Origin: Phoronis australis
Taxonomy: Eukaryota; Phoronida; Phoronidae
Assembly (NCBI GenBank): GCA_002633005.1
Contig: NMRA01000314.1
Location: 62,001 to 126,000, forward strand
Direction: 5' to 3'
DNA: 64,000 bases
Shown: in pieces, positions 24,891 through 37,326 of the stretch
How positions within the stretch are numbered: the stretch's first letter is position 1
Layout: each line of letters starts with the position of its first letter
Translations under genes and position numbers: made by a program
The notes under the pieces: generated by a model
The model's database searches: none
Seen by the model: only the letters and a program-made list of their open reading frames with translations
Told to the model about the DNA's origin: nothing

Positions 24891-27719
24891 CGGTGTATAT
24901 ACGATTGTGGTAATAGACTCCCGTGAAAAGAGAATAATTGAGACAGCTTTGTAAGGGGTTGTTATTGTGCGAAAAAGGCAGTAAAGTCGAAATTGACACA
25001 ACAAAACGGCCCTCATGGAGACGTTCATACATGTATTTCAGAACACTGAGTTCAGTGTCCTGGCGTTGCCCCGCGAGTTCAGACATGAACCATTCACAGA
25101 GACAGGAGGAGTTAATAAACCTGTGTAATATATTAAAGTTCACCTCAGCTGACACAGGCAAGAAGTTACCAAGAAACACAAGTCTTTTCTCCTTCAGTGA
25201 GTAGGGACACAATTCAACTACAACTGTACTATGCGCAAACAGCTGGCATGAAATACGACTGGGTAATATTCCAGTTATCAAACATTCAGGCAGTTTTATA
25301 ACTGTTTTAAATCAATCAAATCACCGTAATTGATAATTCAATTGTATTTACCTTTGCCAATATTGCAGGCCAATCCCAATCGCTATGAGCTTAGAAGATA
25401 ACATGCTGACGTGTCCACTAAACATCACAACCAGGGCCGGGTTGGGAAACAGATCAGTGGACGGACTCATGAATATTTCATTCACACCAATACAATTGCA
25501 AGGATAAAGACTCCACCATCAACAGTTTATACTTCGTGATTGCTATGAAGTGGTCCATTTTGGCCTAGTTAGTCAAACCTTGAAGTTTTTACCACTTTTT
25601 ACTGTCGATGATCTCATTGTAAGCAACTCATGATCAGTCATGATGTGTACGGGTGAGCTGCGTATATTTTACGGTAAGCCTGTTAACGTGCCGCATGATG
25701 GGTACGCGGGAAACTTCCGTTATTTAGGGTACACTTGTCTCCATCTGTCTGTTCTGAATGCATTGTTGCATAATAAATCATGACTGGGACGCTCCATCAC
25801 AAAAACAGCTTTTGATCCATTGGGTAAAAAGATTTCCATTTGTCCGGGATTTGAAGGCTTTGAAATAACAGTTAGTTATTACGTGAGAAGAGGCTCTACA
25901 AATTGACTAATTGTCGGCGGGTCATTTTCCGCGCAGAGCATGGTCTCAATCAGTAACGCATCGTGAAATCTTTGCGATCACAGCAATCACTTCTCATCAG
26001 AAGAGGGTACGTCTCCTTCCTTGTCGATGCTGTTTACTATTCCTTGGACAAAATTAACGATATATCTCAAATTTTACTCCAAAAATTGGCCATTTTGACA
26101 ATACCGGTGTTCTTCATTCTCGGCCACTTCAAATACGAGATAATGTGCCGAGTAGCATAGCAAGAAAAAAGATTTAGTAGAACCTCTTTCAACCGCGCGG
26201 AAATTTGTTTACTACTTATCCTAGGTCAAAGGTTACAGGGTTGTCACTCAACTCGAATCTCCCGCCAAGCATAGAGCAGTTCCCTAAGTACCTTCAGTCC
26301 TTTATTCTCCCGGTGACCGAGTCGACATGATATTGAGTCAACAAGGCGAACATATGATAGAAAGATGCCGGGGAAAACGAAGATAAAACGCAGTGTTGAT
26401 CCTGAGGGAGTTGTGCGTCAGCATGTATACGACGTCGCTGAAAACGAATGCACCGAATCCGAGTCGCCGCATGCTTCTTTGTCGTTGTGTTCACGAACAC
26501 ACCAAGTTGTGAAAAATGATAAATCCTCACCCAAATTCGCTGATAATTTGACATTTCCCTGTTTCGATCTAGTGTTCTCGACGCCGACTTGATTTCTGTT
26601 GTCCAATTCGTACTTGCATTGTTGATGCCAGTCTCCCCTGCGTGTAATGTGCATCACACTGAACTGTTGACCTAGTTGACTGCTGAATCCGCTTTGACCT
26701 AGTTTGACTCAAGACACATTCATAAATTTGAAACGTTTTAGTGATAATTAAGTTAATTACGCACTACACTTGACATTGCGAGTGAATGTTGAAATAGCGA
26801 ACGTGGTTAAGGCATGTAAAGTTATATTGACCAAAACATGTTTTCACAGAATAAATTAAGCGATAACCATCATATTTTGAAGACTGGCGACGCTTTCTGC
26901 TTTTTTCTAGGCTTAGGAAATTCGACTTAATTGGAACTTAACAACATGAGTTCTCAAAAACGGCTTGGTGAATTTCGCTAAAACTGTACAATTTTTACAT
27001 TTATTCATTAATTCCGAAAACGCTGTTAGAATTTCCCATTTAAACGCATAGTTTTTGCGTACTGTATTACAGAAGAATACGACTGCTATTTTTACCAAAA
27101 AAAATATCTTATCTTACGTTTTGCGAGTTAATTTAGTATAGATACAAACCTATATGAGTATTCGAAAATTCCTAACAGCGTGCTGAGGTAATTTGAAAAG
27201 TTCTCATTTAATGAAAAGTTTAATTGCTATTGACTAAGGGGTTATTTTGCTCTAAATGTCTTAAAAATAAACTTTTGACTTAAAAAGGTGGTAACGCAAT
27301 AATAATTATGACACATAAATATAAAACATATTTTTTGTAATCTCTTATTTTTTCTTTCAGAATATACATGCTTTCACAGTCGATATAGCCTGTTTTGAAT
27401 ATATGAGCTGGAATGAAGGTCATTATACAACGTTAATTGTATGCACCCAAAAACGAAATGGCTTCTCTTAGAATACTTGTTGAGGTTGATTTTCGAGCAA
27501 AATTCTGGCGTCTTAATGGGAATATTTACTTAAGTAGTGGAAACTATATTTCTCCCTCTTTAAATTAATTGTTGGTTGTTATGGCCACATCTCTTTAAAT
27601 TCACTATTGACAGAGTTGTTAGCAGTCACGTGGTATGCTGCATCCCGTGCTAATCTCATAAAGTTTTGATGTATGTCCTCAGAAACACCAGTCACTCGAG
27701 CCAACGTTGCGTTTATTGA

Positions 27720-27774
27720 GGGAGAGAGAGAGAGAGACGGGAAAGGAGGGAGGGAGGAGAGAGGGAGAGAGAGC

Positions 27775-27807
<33 letters not shown>

Positions 27808-27808
27808 N
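27720..27808. repeat. (GA)n/(GGGA)n purine microsatellite ending in N
   Basis: About 88 bases of almost pure purine (GA, GGGA and GGAGA units) end at an N (27808). This is probably a sequencing or assembly break in a simple repeat. Serine/leucine and Arg/Glu open frames across it are artefacts. Confidence 0.9.
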
Positions 27809-28082
27809 GGGCGAAGCCTGACCTCACTCCGGTTGAAGGTCACCCGAGGCCTGACTGAGGCTGAAGTTCGTTCGATAGGACGTTGGATTCGATCAGCACT
27901 GTACTTCACGGAAGTCAGTCATCGGAAATGGAATTATGAAACAAATGAACAACAACACAGAAATACGCCCCCATGCCCCCTTTACTTCAAAAGACGACAC
28001 AATCCTGTACTATCCCATTGGTAATCGACCAAACTCTTCCCATATGGGACCACACATGCGGCATTTTGAGACGTTACTGACG

Positions 28083-28330
28083 TCGTAGTATTGGACATCA
28101 AAAGCTATGCCAAAAGACCATTCATGCTTTTGATAACCAAATGCCATATCTTAGGCATCATTTTACGTTTTTTGTCTATTTTCCGAATTGTTTATCGTGC
28201 TCACGAAATGTCGTAGGTTTCTTCCACGACATGTAGTTTGGCAGTATTAGGTGAGCAGACTCGTAGACAAGACGGTCGCTCCACCTGGTGGCTGATATAC
28301 ACCCACATTTCCAGCCAAAAGGTAGCGCGG
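28083..28330 (+). repeat. Dispersed repeat family R1, copy A
   Basis: Shares GCATCAAAAGCAATGCCAA-like and CTTTTGATAAC-like blocks with copies at 45.2, 49.2 and 51.4 kb. Near its end it has TCCACCTGGTGGCTG, as in the copy at 51.4 kb. Confidence 0.6.
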
Positions 28331-31222
28331 AGGACGGACTTTCCACAAGTCGTAAAAAAACATTAACGTGAAGGAATAACCTTAAAGACACTAATTCAGT
28401 ATATGCCTACATAGGTGCCACGCATTTTCAAAAGTCTCTGCTAACTCCCTGTCCTTACTTAATAATGTTTGGGTTTAAAAACATACCGTAACACTAATTT
28501 AAACTCTGCACTGCTACGTCCGTTACGACTCCGTTTTCGCTACAACCAAGTTGGTCTGCAGGTATTCATGACTTGGAACTTCACACGGCGGGACACTCTT
28601 CTGAAATAGTCCTGCAGATATGCATATCCACAGCTCTCCCATAGAACTGTACACCTGGAATGTCACCATCGATCTCGCGCGGCTGAGTTTGCGCCATGCT
28701 TGCGTGGGACTTCGTTTGTCCCGCTTGTTTCTTGCTTTGGAGTTGTCACTAAACAGTTTCGAAACTCCGCCGTTTTTCAAGCGGAATTTACAAGAGTCAT
28801 AGCATTACGAAGCGCTTCATCAGTTCATGAGTGTGTTTTATTTTAGCAGAAGAAAACGACAAATGATCAAGTTCAAAATTAATTGTCATTATTTCCATTC
28901 ATGCCAGGTTAAAATTTATTGTTTAATGCTAGAAAACAAGAGTGTTGCCAAAATATGAAAATTATGAGTGTTATAATGAAACATTCATGTATTAACTGGC
29001 TGATTAATTAACTAATTAGTAGACTAAGAAAACGCATTGTCAATTAATTTAGGGTCTAATAGTAGCATTGAAAGGAAATGAACCAAGCGCTAATAAAAAT
29101 AACTAACAAGCCGGCAAATAGTATGAATGATTCAAAAGATTGCTACTGTAGAATATGGATCCCTCGCGCTTGCTGTGAAGAATTTAGTCAGACATTCATC
29201 TTTATACACTTTGGTGCCGTACGATACAAGTACACTCTTCAGTAGCTTTGAAATACATTGTGGAAAGTTCATTAGATGTGCTGTAGTACAGGAAAGTAAA
29301 AATTAGTCGTACTTATACACGTAATGTGTGTTATAAGAGACATTGGAATATTCTTTTACAACTGACATGTGACTAAAGAAAAAATGGAATGTAGCAATAT
29401 TCATAAGAAAGTGACAATGTTATTTTGAAAATCTATTGCACAGTTGCCAGAATTCGAAAATGAAAAAAATGAGACAACTGCATTGAAAAGAGGACATCGG
29501 GATGAAAAGCGGAACATCTGGGTATATATCAAAACGCAAATGTGAAAAGTTAGCTTCAATACACAAAAACGGCGTCGCGATATGGCTTTTGTCGAGTGGG
29601 AGACGTAGCTGAGTAAAGCCCCCGGCGTCGTGTTTTTACAATGCAAACCCCCGTGAATTCTTGGGGCCGCATCTCTAATATAAGGAATACATAGATCACG
29701 TAATGGAGTTGGCATTCCATGAACAGAGTTTGTTGACGTTACCATGAAGGTCCGATAAATTCAGAACAAATATTAAACCGATTACTCACCGAAGTGGTTG
29801 ATAGAAAGGAATAGCAGATGTGTGAAGAATATGCCGAACTTTCGAATTTGTCCTCCTTATCGGCTGTGGTACTCTATAGCGTTGTACTTAAATCTGCACG
29901 TTAGGTAGCATTGCTGCTGTGTTGGGAATCTTTGTAAAATGAGTACGTAGTTCTGAGTTTCGAGAACGTTTATCTGTTTTATCACCAAGAACACAGGTGT
30001 GAGATGAAAAAAAAACAACTAACATCATCAGTTTTGAAATCAGAGCATTTCACTCGGTCATCAGCACCACAAAAATTATAAGTAGTGTAAATAATATGTT
30101 TGAGTCTCTTGAACGCCCAAGGCGTAATAAGTCCGCCTGGGTACTGTTTGATCAACGTTTGGGCTATCGCCTACAATGGAGATCAACGAAAGATGACTCG
30201 ATCCAGGTCCACGGTACCAAAATCACCACTTATCCGTTTCTTGAAAGATTTTATTGAATTTGGCTTTCGGCTAAAAATAAGATTTAGTACGTATGGCTTA
30301 GCCTATTTTACAAAAATCAGGCTACTGCTGAAAGTCAGAAAATCTGTTTAAAACTAGAAGGCGAACGTCAGAAATACGTGTACATAGTATTCTTGAACAG
30401 ACAGAAAATAAAGCGTTTCGAGAAACGTAAAAGGCAACAAAACAAAACAAAAAACATTTTTGGCTAATCATACACAGATTTCTGGCGTTAGATTAAGTCA
30501 AAAGAGAAACAAGATCCAGGTCATACATAAACATTAACACTGTTAGACCAATTTGCGGTGTCAACAGATTTCCGCGGTTGCAAAGACGTAAGACCTACCT
30601 GAAAATAGAAAAACAAGCATAGAATAACGTAAGAGACAGGTCTCAGTTGCAGTACAGATAATGCCATTTCCTACTCATAATCAGCTCTTCATTTTTCCGT
30701 CTGTTTTTGATTGCCGCCAGATGCCACCCTACTCTGTGTCTCTTCTAGGGTTAAAATTCTCACCACATACTCTGGTCATTCCATTCCACAGCATAGTTCG
30801 TTTCGCGCGCTCTCATCGAAGATTTGGAATTAGTACGTGGAAATTGTCTTCATAATCACGGGCGATAGAGAAATCTGAAAAACTGGCCCGGGTTAACTTA
30901 CCTCTCCGTAGTTACAAAACCTAATCCACCAAGAAAAATCGCTCCTACTGAGTTCAGACTATTCAACCAATGCATTTCTTGCGCAATAATCAAACTAATT
31001 CTCAGCTGTAGTCCCACATTCGTAAGATGAGTGATTAAAAGGAGTTATCACAACTGGTATATTTTCTAATTTTTCTTTAGTTTTGTTTGGTCAGGTAAAC
31101 AACGCATACATGCGCCGTGCCTTACCCATCAGCGGAAGAATACCAAAACAAGTGTGACCTCCACTAAATTTTGCAGTCCCTTGATAGTGTAGTGTTATCT
31201 GCTCTAACGAAAGTAAATACAT

Positions 31223-31292
31223 CAGGGGCGGATCCAGAATTTTGTGTTAGGGGGGGCATGGCCCCCTTGGCCACCCTCTGAATCCGCCATTG
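31223..31292 (+). mobile_element. CAG..GGCGG-type MITE, copy 3 (short form)
   Basis: Only 70 bp. It starts CAGGGGCGGATCCAGAATTT and ends AATCCGCCATTG. TACAT flanks both ends, a 5-bp target-site duplication. Almost all the interior present in the other copies is missing. Confidence 0.75.
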
Positions 31293-32880
31293 TACATAAT
31301 AAGCTTATTACATCATTTCGGTTTGAAATCTTCTTGCTATAAATGTCTACAAAAATAAAAACAACTTATTTGACAAAAAGTTGACACTACAGGAAAATTT
31401 ACATTAGACTTTAGTAACGTACAAGTTTGATCAATGTACATCATGTAGTTTTGGAAAGTTTACATTTTAACCTGTTTGCGACCAAATATCTTAAAAAATG
31501 ATTTGTTTCACAACGAAAATCTCAGTCACATTTACCTGTCCTTTTTAATCGTAATTGTTATAAGACGGACGTGCTTGCCTACTTCATTCAACTTACTAGG
31601 CCGTCACGGTGGGATACGTGACTGAGCGCGCAGCACAGTTATTGGGCCACCTTTGCGGGCCCATTTCAGACGGTAGCACCAGCGTGCATTCAGGACCTAG
31701 TTTTTGCGAAAAGAGCAAGAACTCACAAGGCTTCGCAAGATATCGCCATGTAATATGCATGCGAAGAATGTGAACACACTAACTTCTTTGAGATTCTTGC
31801 GTCTACGAAACTTCACAGTGCGGTTTACACCCCACATAGCCAACATATAGCCAGGACACCCCACTTCTGTGTTCTTGTCATGACTTGCCCGAAGGAAAGC
31901 GTTGCTTCCTCATCCAACTGTATCAGCTTTCTCTTGTTGACGTTTTACATTCATAACAACATTAAGTCCAGACGTATTGAAAAGCATCTCTAAAACTAGC
32001 TGTTTATCACGATGTTTAGAAATCGAATGACAACTCCGCCACTCTTATTGTTACGAGAACTAATTTCACAATGTGCAGTGCTACGCTGACGTCATCTGCT
32101 CCACGTGCGTGCTTGATTGCGCTGTTAGTAACGCAAAGGGATATTTGGTTCGGACATTGAAAATTAAATGTCGAGGTGTGAAACAAGGTGATGCGTAAAT
32201 TGGCGAACAATAAAATCGATTAAGAAGTGGTCAGCTTTGACCATGTGATAAAACCTCGATGAAAGTACATGCATCAGCATATGTGTTTGTCTCGTTACCG
32301 TTCATCAGTAAGGTAAGATTTTAAGTGCAAGGCATAATTTGTCAATGCACGAAGAAAGTAAATTAGACGGTGCGTTATTGAAATAATTGTACAGTGTAGT
32401 AAGTGCTGTTATAACTAATTTCTCTAAAGACGTCGTTGATTGGGAAAAAGTTGTAATTAAATTTCGTTGCATTACTCAACTGACAAGGAAGCCGTTCAGA
32501 TTTTTTTTTTCGTATTGCAAAGGAGCCTTGCGCTAATGACGAGAAAAATCATGAAACTTGATATTCACAAAATTCACGGCTAATTGACCTGCATCTATCA
32601 AATGCGCCTATCAGTTATATTTAGTAAAACTCATATCACTGAATCTTATTTCTAAGTGGCAGCATTTTCCAAAGTTTGGTTTACAGTGAGGTATTGAGTT
32701 GAGCGACAAGGCTTAATGAAGTACATGTAAGTCGAGATAGCGAATCATCACTGCCTTTTCAGCTAAACAATATCAGATAAAATAACCGGGGTAGGTTTGT
32801 TATTCGTAGCGTTTGCTACTGTTGCGCTAGTTTGAGTAAAGATGGAGTTGCAAGGGTAAACAAAGGGGACTGAGTTCTAT
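31293..32880. other. Gene-poor stretch
   Basis: No gene is recognised. At about 31,685-31,830 a segment with GCGTGCATTCAGGACCTAG and paired TTCGCAAG/TCTTGCG motifs may be a diverged relative of the MITE at 32881. Confidence 0.35.
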
Positions 32881-33036
32881 CCTGCCTCCCGTTCAGTAAC
32901 GCTAGGACCTCGCTAAAAGGCAAGACTTCGCGAGATTATGTGAGATATTGCCGTACATTTTAAATGAGAACATGTGTCTTTGACTAGGATTTAGCTAGGT
33001 CCTAGCGTAGGTCCTAGCGTCTACTGAACGCACGCC
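32881..33036. mobile_element. GTTCAGTA MITE, copy 1
   Basis: Left end CCTCCCGTTCAGTAACGCTA and right end (inverted) GCGTTCAGTAGACGCTAGG form terminal inverted repeats of about 20 bp. The interior contains ACTTCGCGAGATTATGTGAG. The reverse complement aligns through its whole length with 58737-58881. Confidence 0.7.
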
Positions 33037-35662
33037 AGTATTACAGTGTCAATAGTGGCCTATTGTACTACATAAAGAGGACGACACGGCCATAGGCAAG
33101 TAAACCATATTGGGCGTGCTGACTGTGCTGTTAGATCACTATCACCGAGAAGACAGACTATAGAAACATACGTTACTACATGTATGCGCTTCAGTCAGAT
33201 CTCTCTCTAGAAGGGGTCACGTATAGACTGAACACGATACGCACGTTACGCGCTTAAAGTGGCACAGTACGTGAAAAACAACAAACATTCAAAGTGATTC
33301 TCTGCCACTGAAACACAAGTCAAGATGTTCACTAGGCATTTTTACGATTTGTTAGTAAAGATTTCGAATTTCTCTTGATTTCAGGGCATTTTTCTTTTAG
33401 TTTCAAGTTTAAAAAAACGATTTTCTTATCACTTCGTCGATTTTTCTCCCACAAGGCAAAACGCTTCTCCTTCATTGGTATCCCAAGACACAGACGGACC
33501 ATATTTACCCTATATGAAAAATGTGACCTATTACCCTTGACATAAATAAAGAACGGCGATTTAAAGCAGCAGCCACTCCGACCTTTTTGAGCGCTTGCGC
33601 TCATGTATTTTATTAGGGTAGACAATTTGAAAACTTTGGATACTCCTAGTGACCCGATAAGCGATCGAAAGTTGTTTTGATGTACCAATCATAAATTCAA
33701 AATGTCTAGCTCATCCTATAAGTCTGCAAAAAGTGACCTTTGACCTTTCAGATCTGATTGGATGATTTGATCGCTTAGGAAAATAATTCTTGAAAGTTTG
33801 CCCGGCACCTCTGCATCGGAGTTTAAAAGTACGTCTTTAAAAATACATACAAGAAATGTCGTTTTAAAAATGACATGACCTTGGTACTAATTATCTCTTT
33901 ACGAAGTATTTAGGGCTACATCAGAAGCGAATTGGTTAAAATCTGTAATTAATGCTGATTATCATAAACGTCTAATTATTGACCACGTAGAAAACAAGAT
34001 GCAGCCTGAAAAAATCAAACTTTCAGAAGCTAATGAACCTAATGACTCGATAAAAGCCTCAAATGACGTCAAGGTTTGGGCGTGAAACTTGTTTACATGT
34101 ACTAATCGAATACGATAATTTAAAGTACCGAACATTTGTTTGCATTCACGGAACACGACAGGGGGCGCGACGGTAAACAAGCATGTGTGCAAAGGTATCC
34201 GTGGGTAGTCAAAAGTTTTAACATCAAATTGAGAATTGCAACCGCTTATTGAATAACTTCAAAAAGGAAATTTCCGCAAGAAACCTAGGGTCCACGTCAA
34301 ATTTCCTGTCTCAGCGATGCCTCCTGGTCTCTCGCAAGAGGGTGGCATTGTCGCATCATAACTCTTTAGTGGAGTATGATTGACTTTTCACAGTCAGCAG
34401 AAAAGATCAAAGACCACTGTAGGCGCAAATTGACATGATTAACAGCGTGAATATTTACTGCACTCTCAAGCCTTTCGTTGCTAGGCGACCCTTTGGTGCT
34501 GCAAACAAGACACTTGAATATTAAGTGACACTACTTTTGCTGGTCTGTACACATTTAAGATCTACTGAAGCATGAGTGCTAGTAATCCGTTGCAATACGC
34601 ACATGGGCACTGAAGCACTATGGCTTAGGGGCATAGAACAGTTCTCACAGGGGTTTGTCTATTAGAACACACGTCAATGAATTCGCCACTCTTTCTTCAT
34701 TCTGTCAAAAATTGTATGCAAAGAACGAAAAGTTTTGAGTCATTTCACATCACAAGCCCCACAGATGAATACAGACTCTTTACTCCCTCTTGTACTTTTG
34801 ACCCTTTCACTCAAACTGAAAAGTAAGGTAGACTAAGAAAATGAGGGGAATAACACGAAATTTACACTTTTCACACCAAGACAACCATTTCCTTGCCGAT
34901 TTACGACTAAAGTCAACATTAGATTCTGCAAGCAAATTTCCTGCCGATTCCATGCATGTGCTCCAAAAGTACTGTCAACCAACTAGTTTTTTGCAAATAT
35001 GGCGTGTTTGAGGGCTACCTGAAATTGCAACCAATTTCTCAGTCATTACCCAGCAATGCTTACCATAACAATAGGGGGCCGCCATCTTGAAGAAGAGTGC
35101 AGCTACAGCCGAGCAAGTGGACTTCTTCATTCTCAACATGTTCACTTAATACAAACAAACCACATTCACTCAGCCTACATGCAATGCCTACCTACAAATG
35201 CCTCCAGCACTGGCCTACCCCTAGATTTTAATATTTTGGGAGTGCAAATTGGCCGCGGCCGCAGCCTAACTCAGTTTAGTGCCACGTTAGAACGTCACTA
35301 TCATGGTCAAAATGGAGTGCAGTAGCTGATTCGTCAATTCTGAAAAATACCACAGATAACGCTGCCCTAGAATCCCACAGAAGAAATGCGTTTGCAGACA
35401 CTAAAGAACATTTTATTAATTGGATTACATTTTGGTGAACAAAATAAAGACGTTTATTTCATCTCCTAACAATGTTCTTTTTATGGTAGTGAGCAGATTT
35501 TTTTATTACCCGACGAAGGTCTTGGGGACGTAATCTCGTTAGGAACTAAGGAACAATCAAATTCTTCTAAGTGACTAATGAAACTTTTAGTTAACCGACA
35601 TCAAAACTATAAATATTCTGCAGAAGCTCACATTCTTCCGTGGCATTAACAGGCATTATACA

Positions 35663-35700
35663 ATTAACATACCATTAACATACCATTAACATACCATTAG
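35663..35700. repeat. 11-bp tandem repeat ATTAACATACC
   Basis: Three perfect units and a partial fourth in tandem. Confidence 0.9.
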
Positions 35701-37080
35701 CCAGCACTGAAAAATGTAGACATGAGCAAGGGGGTCTAATCTTTTTACTGGAAACCGAACTCGAAGGTACTTTTTGTCCTTTTCCAATCGACTTCTGTGC
35801 GCGCAACTAAATATAAGTGTGTACATGTATTGTTCTGTGCTCGAATATATATTGGCTTGCGTGAAACACTGTCTAACACAATTTTGCAATTGGTGACACT
35901 AGCAATAACTCTAAAAGCCCGAATCTGAACTCATGGAAATTTCGGGGTTTTAGTCGAGTTGTAGCTCAAATATAGAGGTCATCTAGTGAAAATTTTGTCT
36001 AGAAACTTATATGTATGAACCATAATGTACTCGCGCACACACTAGTACACCCGTATCACAACTACAAAAGTACAATTGAATTCGGCTGAGTACAAAGATT
36101 GGACCCCGGGCCTCGATGACGGGATCAATTTGACGCCATTTTGACGAGGACTCCGTCATGAGGTGCTGCTATGGATTACTTAAATTCAATTTTTGGATTG
36201 TTATGTCACCAACACAACAACAAATTTAATTAAATTTAGCATGTTTACCCTTTATACTTATTCTGATATATCCTATATCGCTTTGCTTCAAGTATAATTA
36301 GGCTTTATTTTGCAAATTTCTGAATCTCGATGATGGTGGTAACGAGCTTCCGTTTCGTGAAATGACTAATTTGTCAAGTCAAAGAAAGTATATGAGGAAT
36401 AAACAACGTTGGCACGTAAACTCTTTGTTGTGCTGACAATGCATATAGATGTTTTGTGCTATTAATGCGAGAATAATTTAATATCGTTATATTACCCCTA
36501 TCTAACACGTAGTGAGACGTCATTTGGCGGTTTCGTGAAGCTGTAAATTGGTGTAGAAGCAACTGAAACATCAAAACAAACGTAGGCGATGGAGCATCTG
36601 TTTACTTGCTAATGGCAGACGACAGGTAATTGGAAATGGGAGATACTAATTTCAATAACGAACTAGAGAACTTAAGAACAATAGATAATTGTCCAAAACC
36701 ATACTAATTACATCTGGGTGTGTGTACAAACTAAAACACATACCTAAGTAAATATCCTATTTTCAAAATTCATGGTACAAATGCATTTTAACAAGAAAAG
36801 TTTGGCCTCAGTATATGATAAGGTTATGTACACGAGGCAAAATTTCGGAAACCGGCCCGATGAACGCAACGGTTTGATTTCGCGTACATCACAATCTCAC
36901 CCTACGTGTAGTTTTGAAAGAGGATTCGATATAAGCATGGAACCCCTATCTGAGTTTGGTGGGCGCTATAAAATCTCACCTCGATTGACTTCTAAAGTTA
37001 TTTCTGCACTTTTCTATGAACCTATATTTGCGTACATGCTGAGTGCATCATTTCAAACTTATCATAATAAGCATTGCTAC

Positions 37081-37326
37081 CACAGTCGTCATAGTTATCA
37101 TCGTCGTTACCGTCAACAACGACATCGTCATCCTTTTCATCATCACCATTGTCACCATCATCACCAATTCCACCATAGTCATCGACATCGTCAGCATCGT
37201 CAGCATCATCAAAACCATTACCACCCACCTCCGTTTGAACACCAGCTTCACCACAAGGATTCGTAATAATCATCGTCATCGCCACCCTGACCACCGTCAT
37301 CACCGTCATCACCGTCATTATAGTCG
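37081..37326. repeat. Degenerate CAT/CAC/CGT trinucleotide tract
   Basis: Imperfect trinucleotide repeats over about 245 bp. They create spurious His-rich, Ile/Val-rich and Asp-rich open frames on both strands. The His-rich frame from 36772 is unlikely to be a real protein because its non-repetitive part has no recognised similarity. Confidence 0.8.

Larger units (their letters stand above)
24891..31222. other. Gene-poor stretch
   Basis: No gene is recognised. It holds the purine microsatellite at 27.7 kb and one member of a dispersed repeat family (28083-28330). A homeodomain-site-like patch (GATTAATTAACTAATTAG) lies near 29000. A short frame at 26365 (MPGKTKIKRSVDPEG) has no recognised relatives. 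Confidence 0.4.

Noticed and set aside
26365-26592. Possible gene start MPGKTKIKRSVDPEG
   Set aside because: Reasonable ATG context, but no recognised domain, no convincing donor and no downstream exon found.
27579-28024. Ser/Leu-rich and Arg/Glu-rich frames on both strands
   Set aside because: They read through the purine microsatellite and the N at 27808.
36772-37266. His-rich open frame of 164 codons
   Set aside because: The His run comes from a CAT/CAC trinucleotide tract that gives low-complexity frames on both strands. The remaining N-terminal part has no recognisable similarity or splice context.
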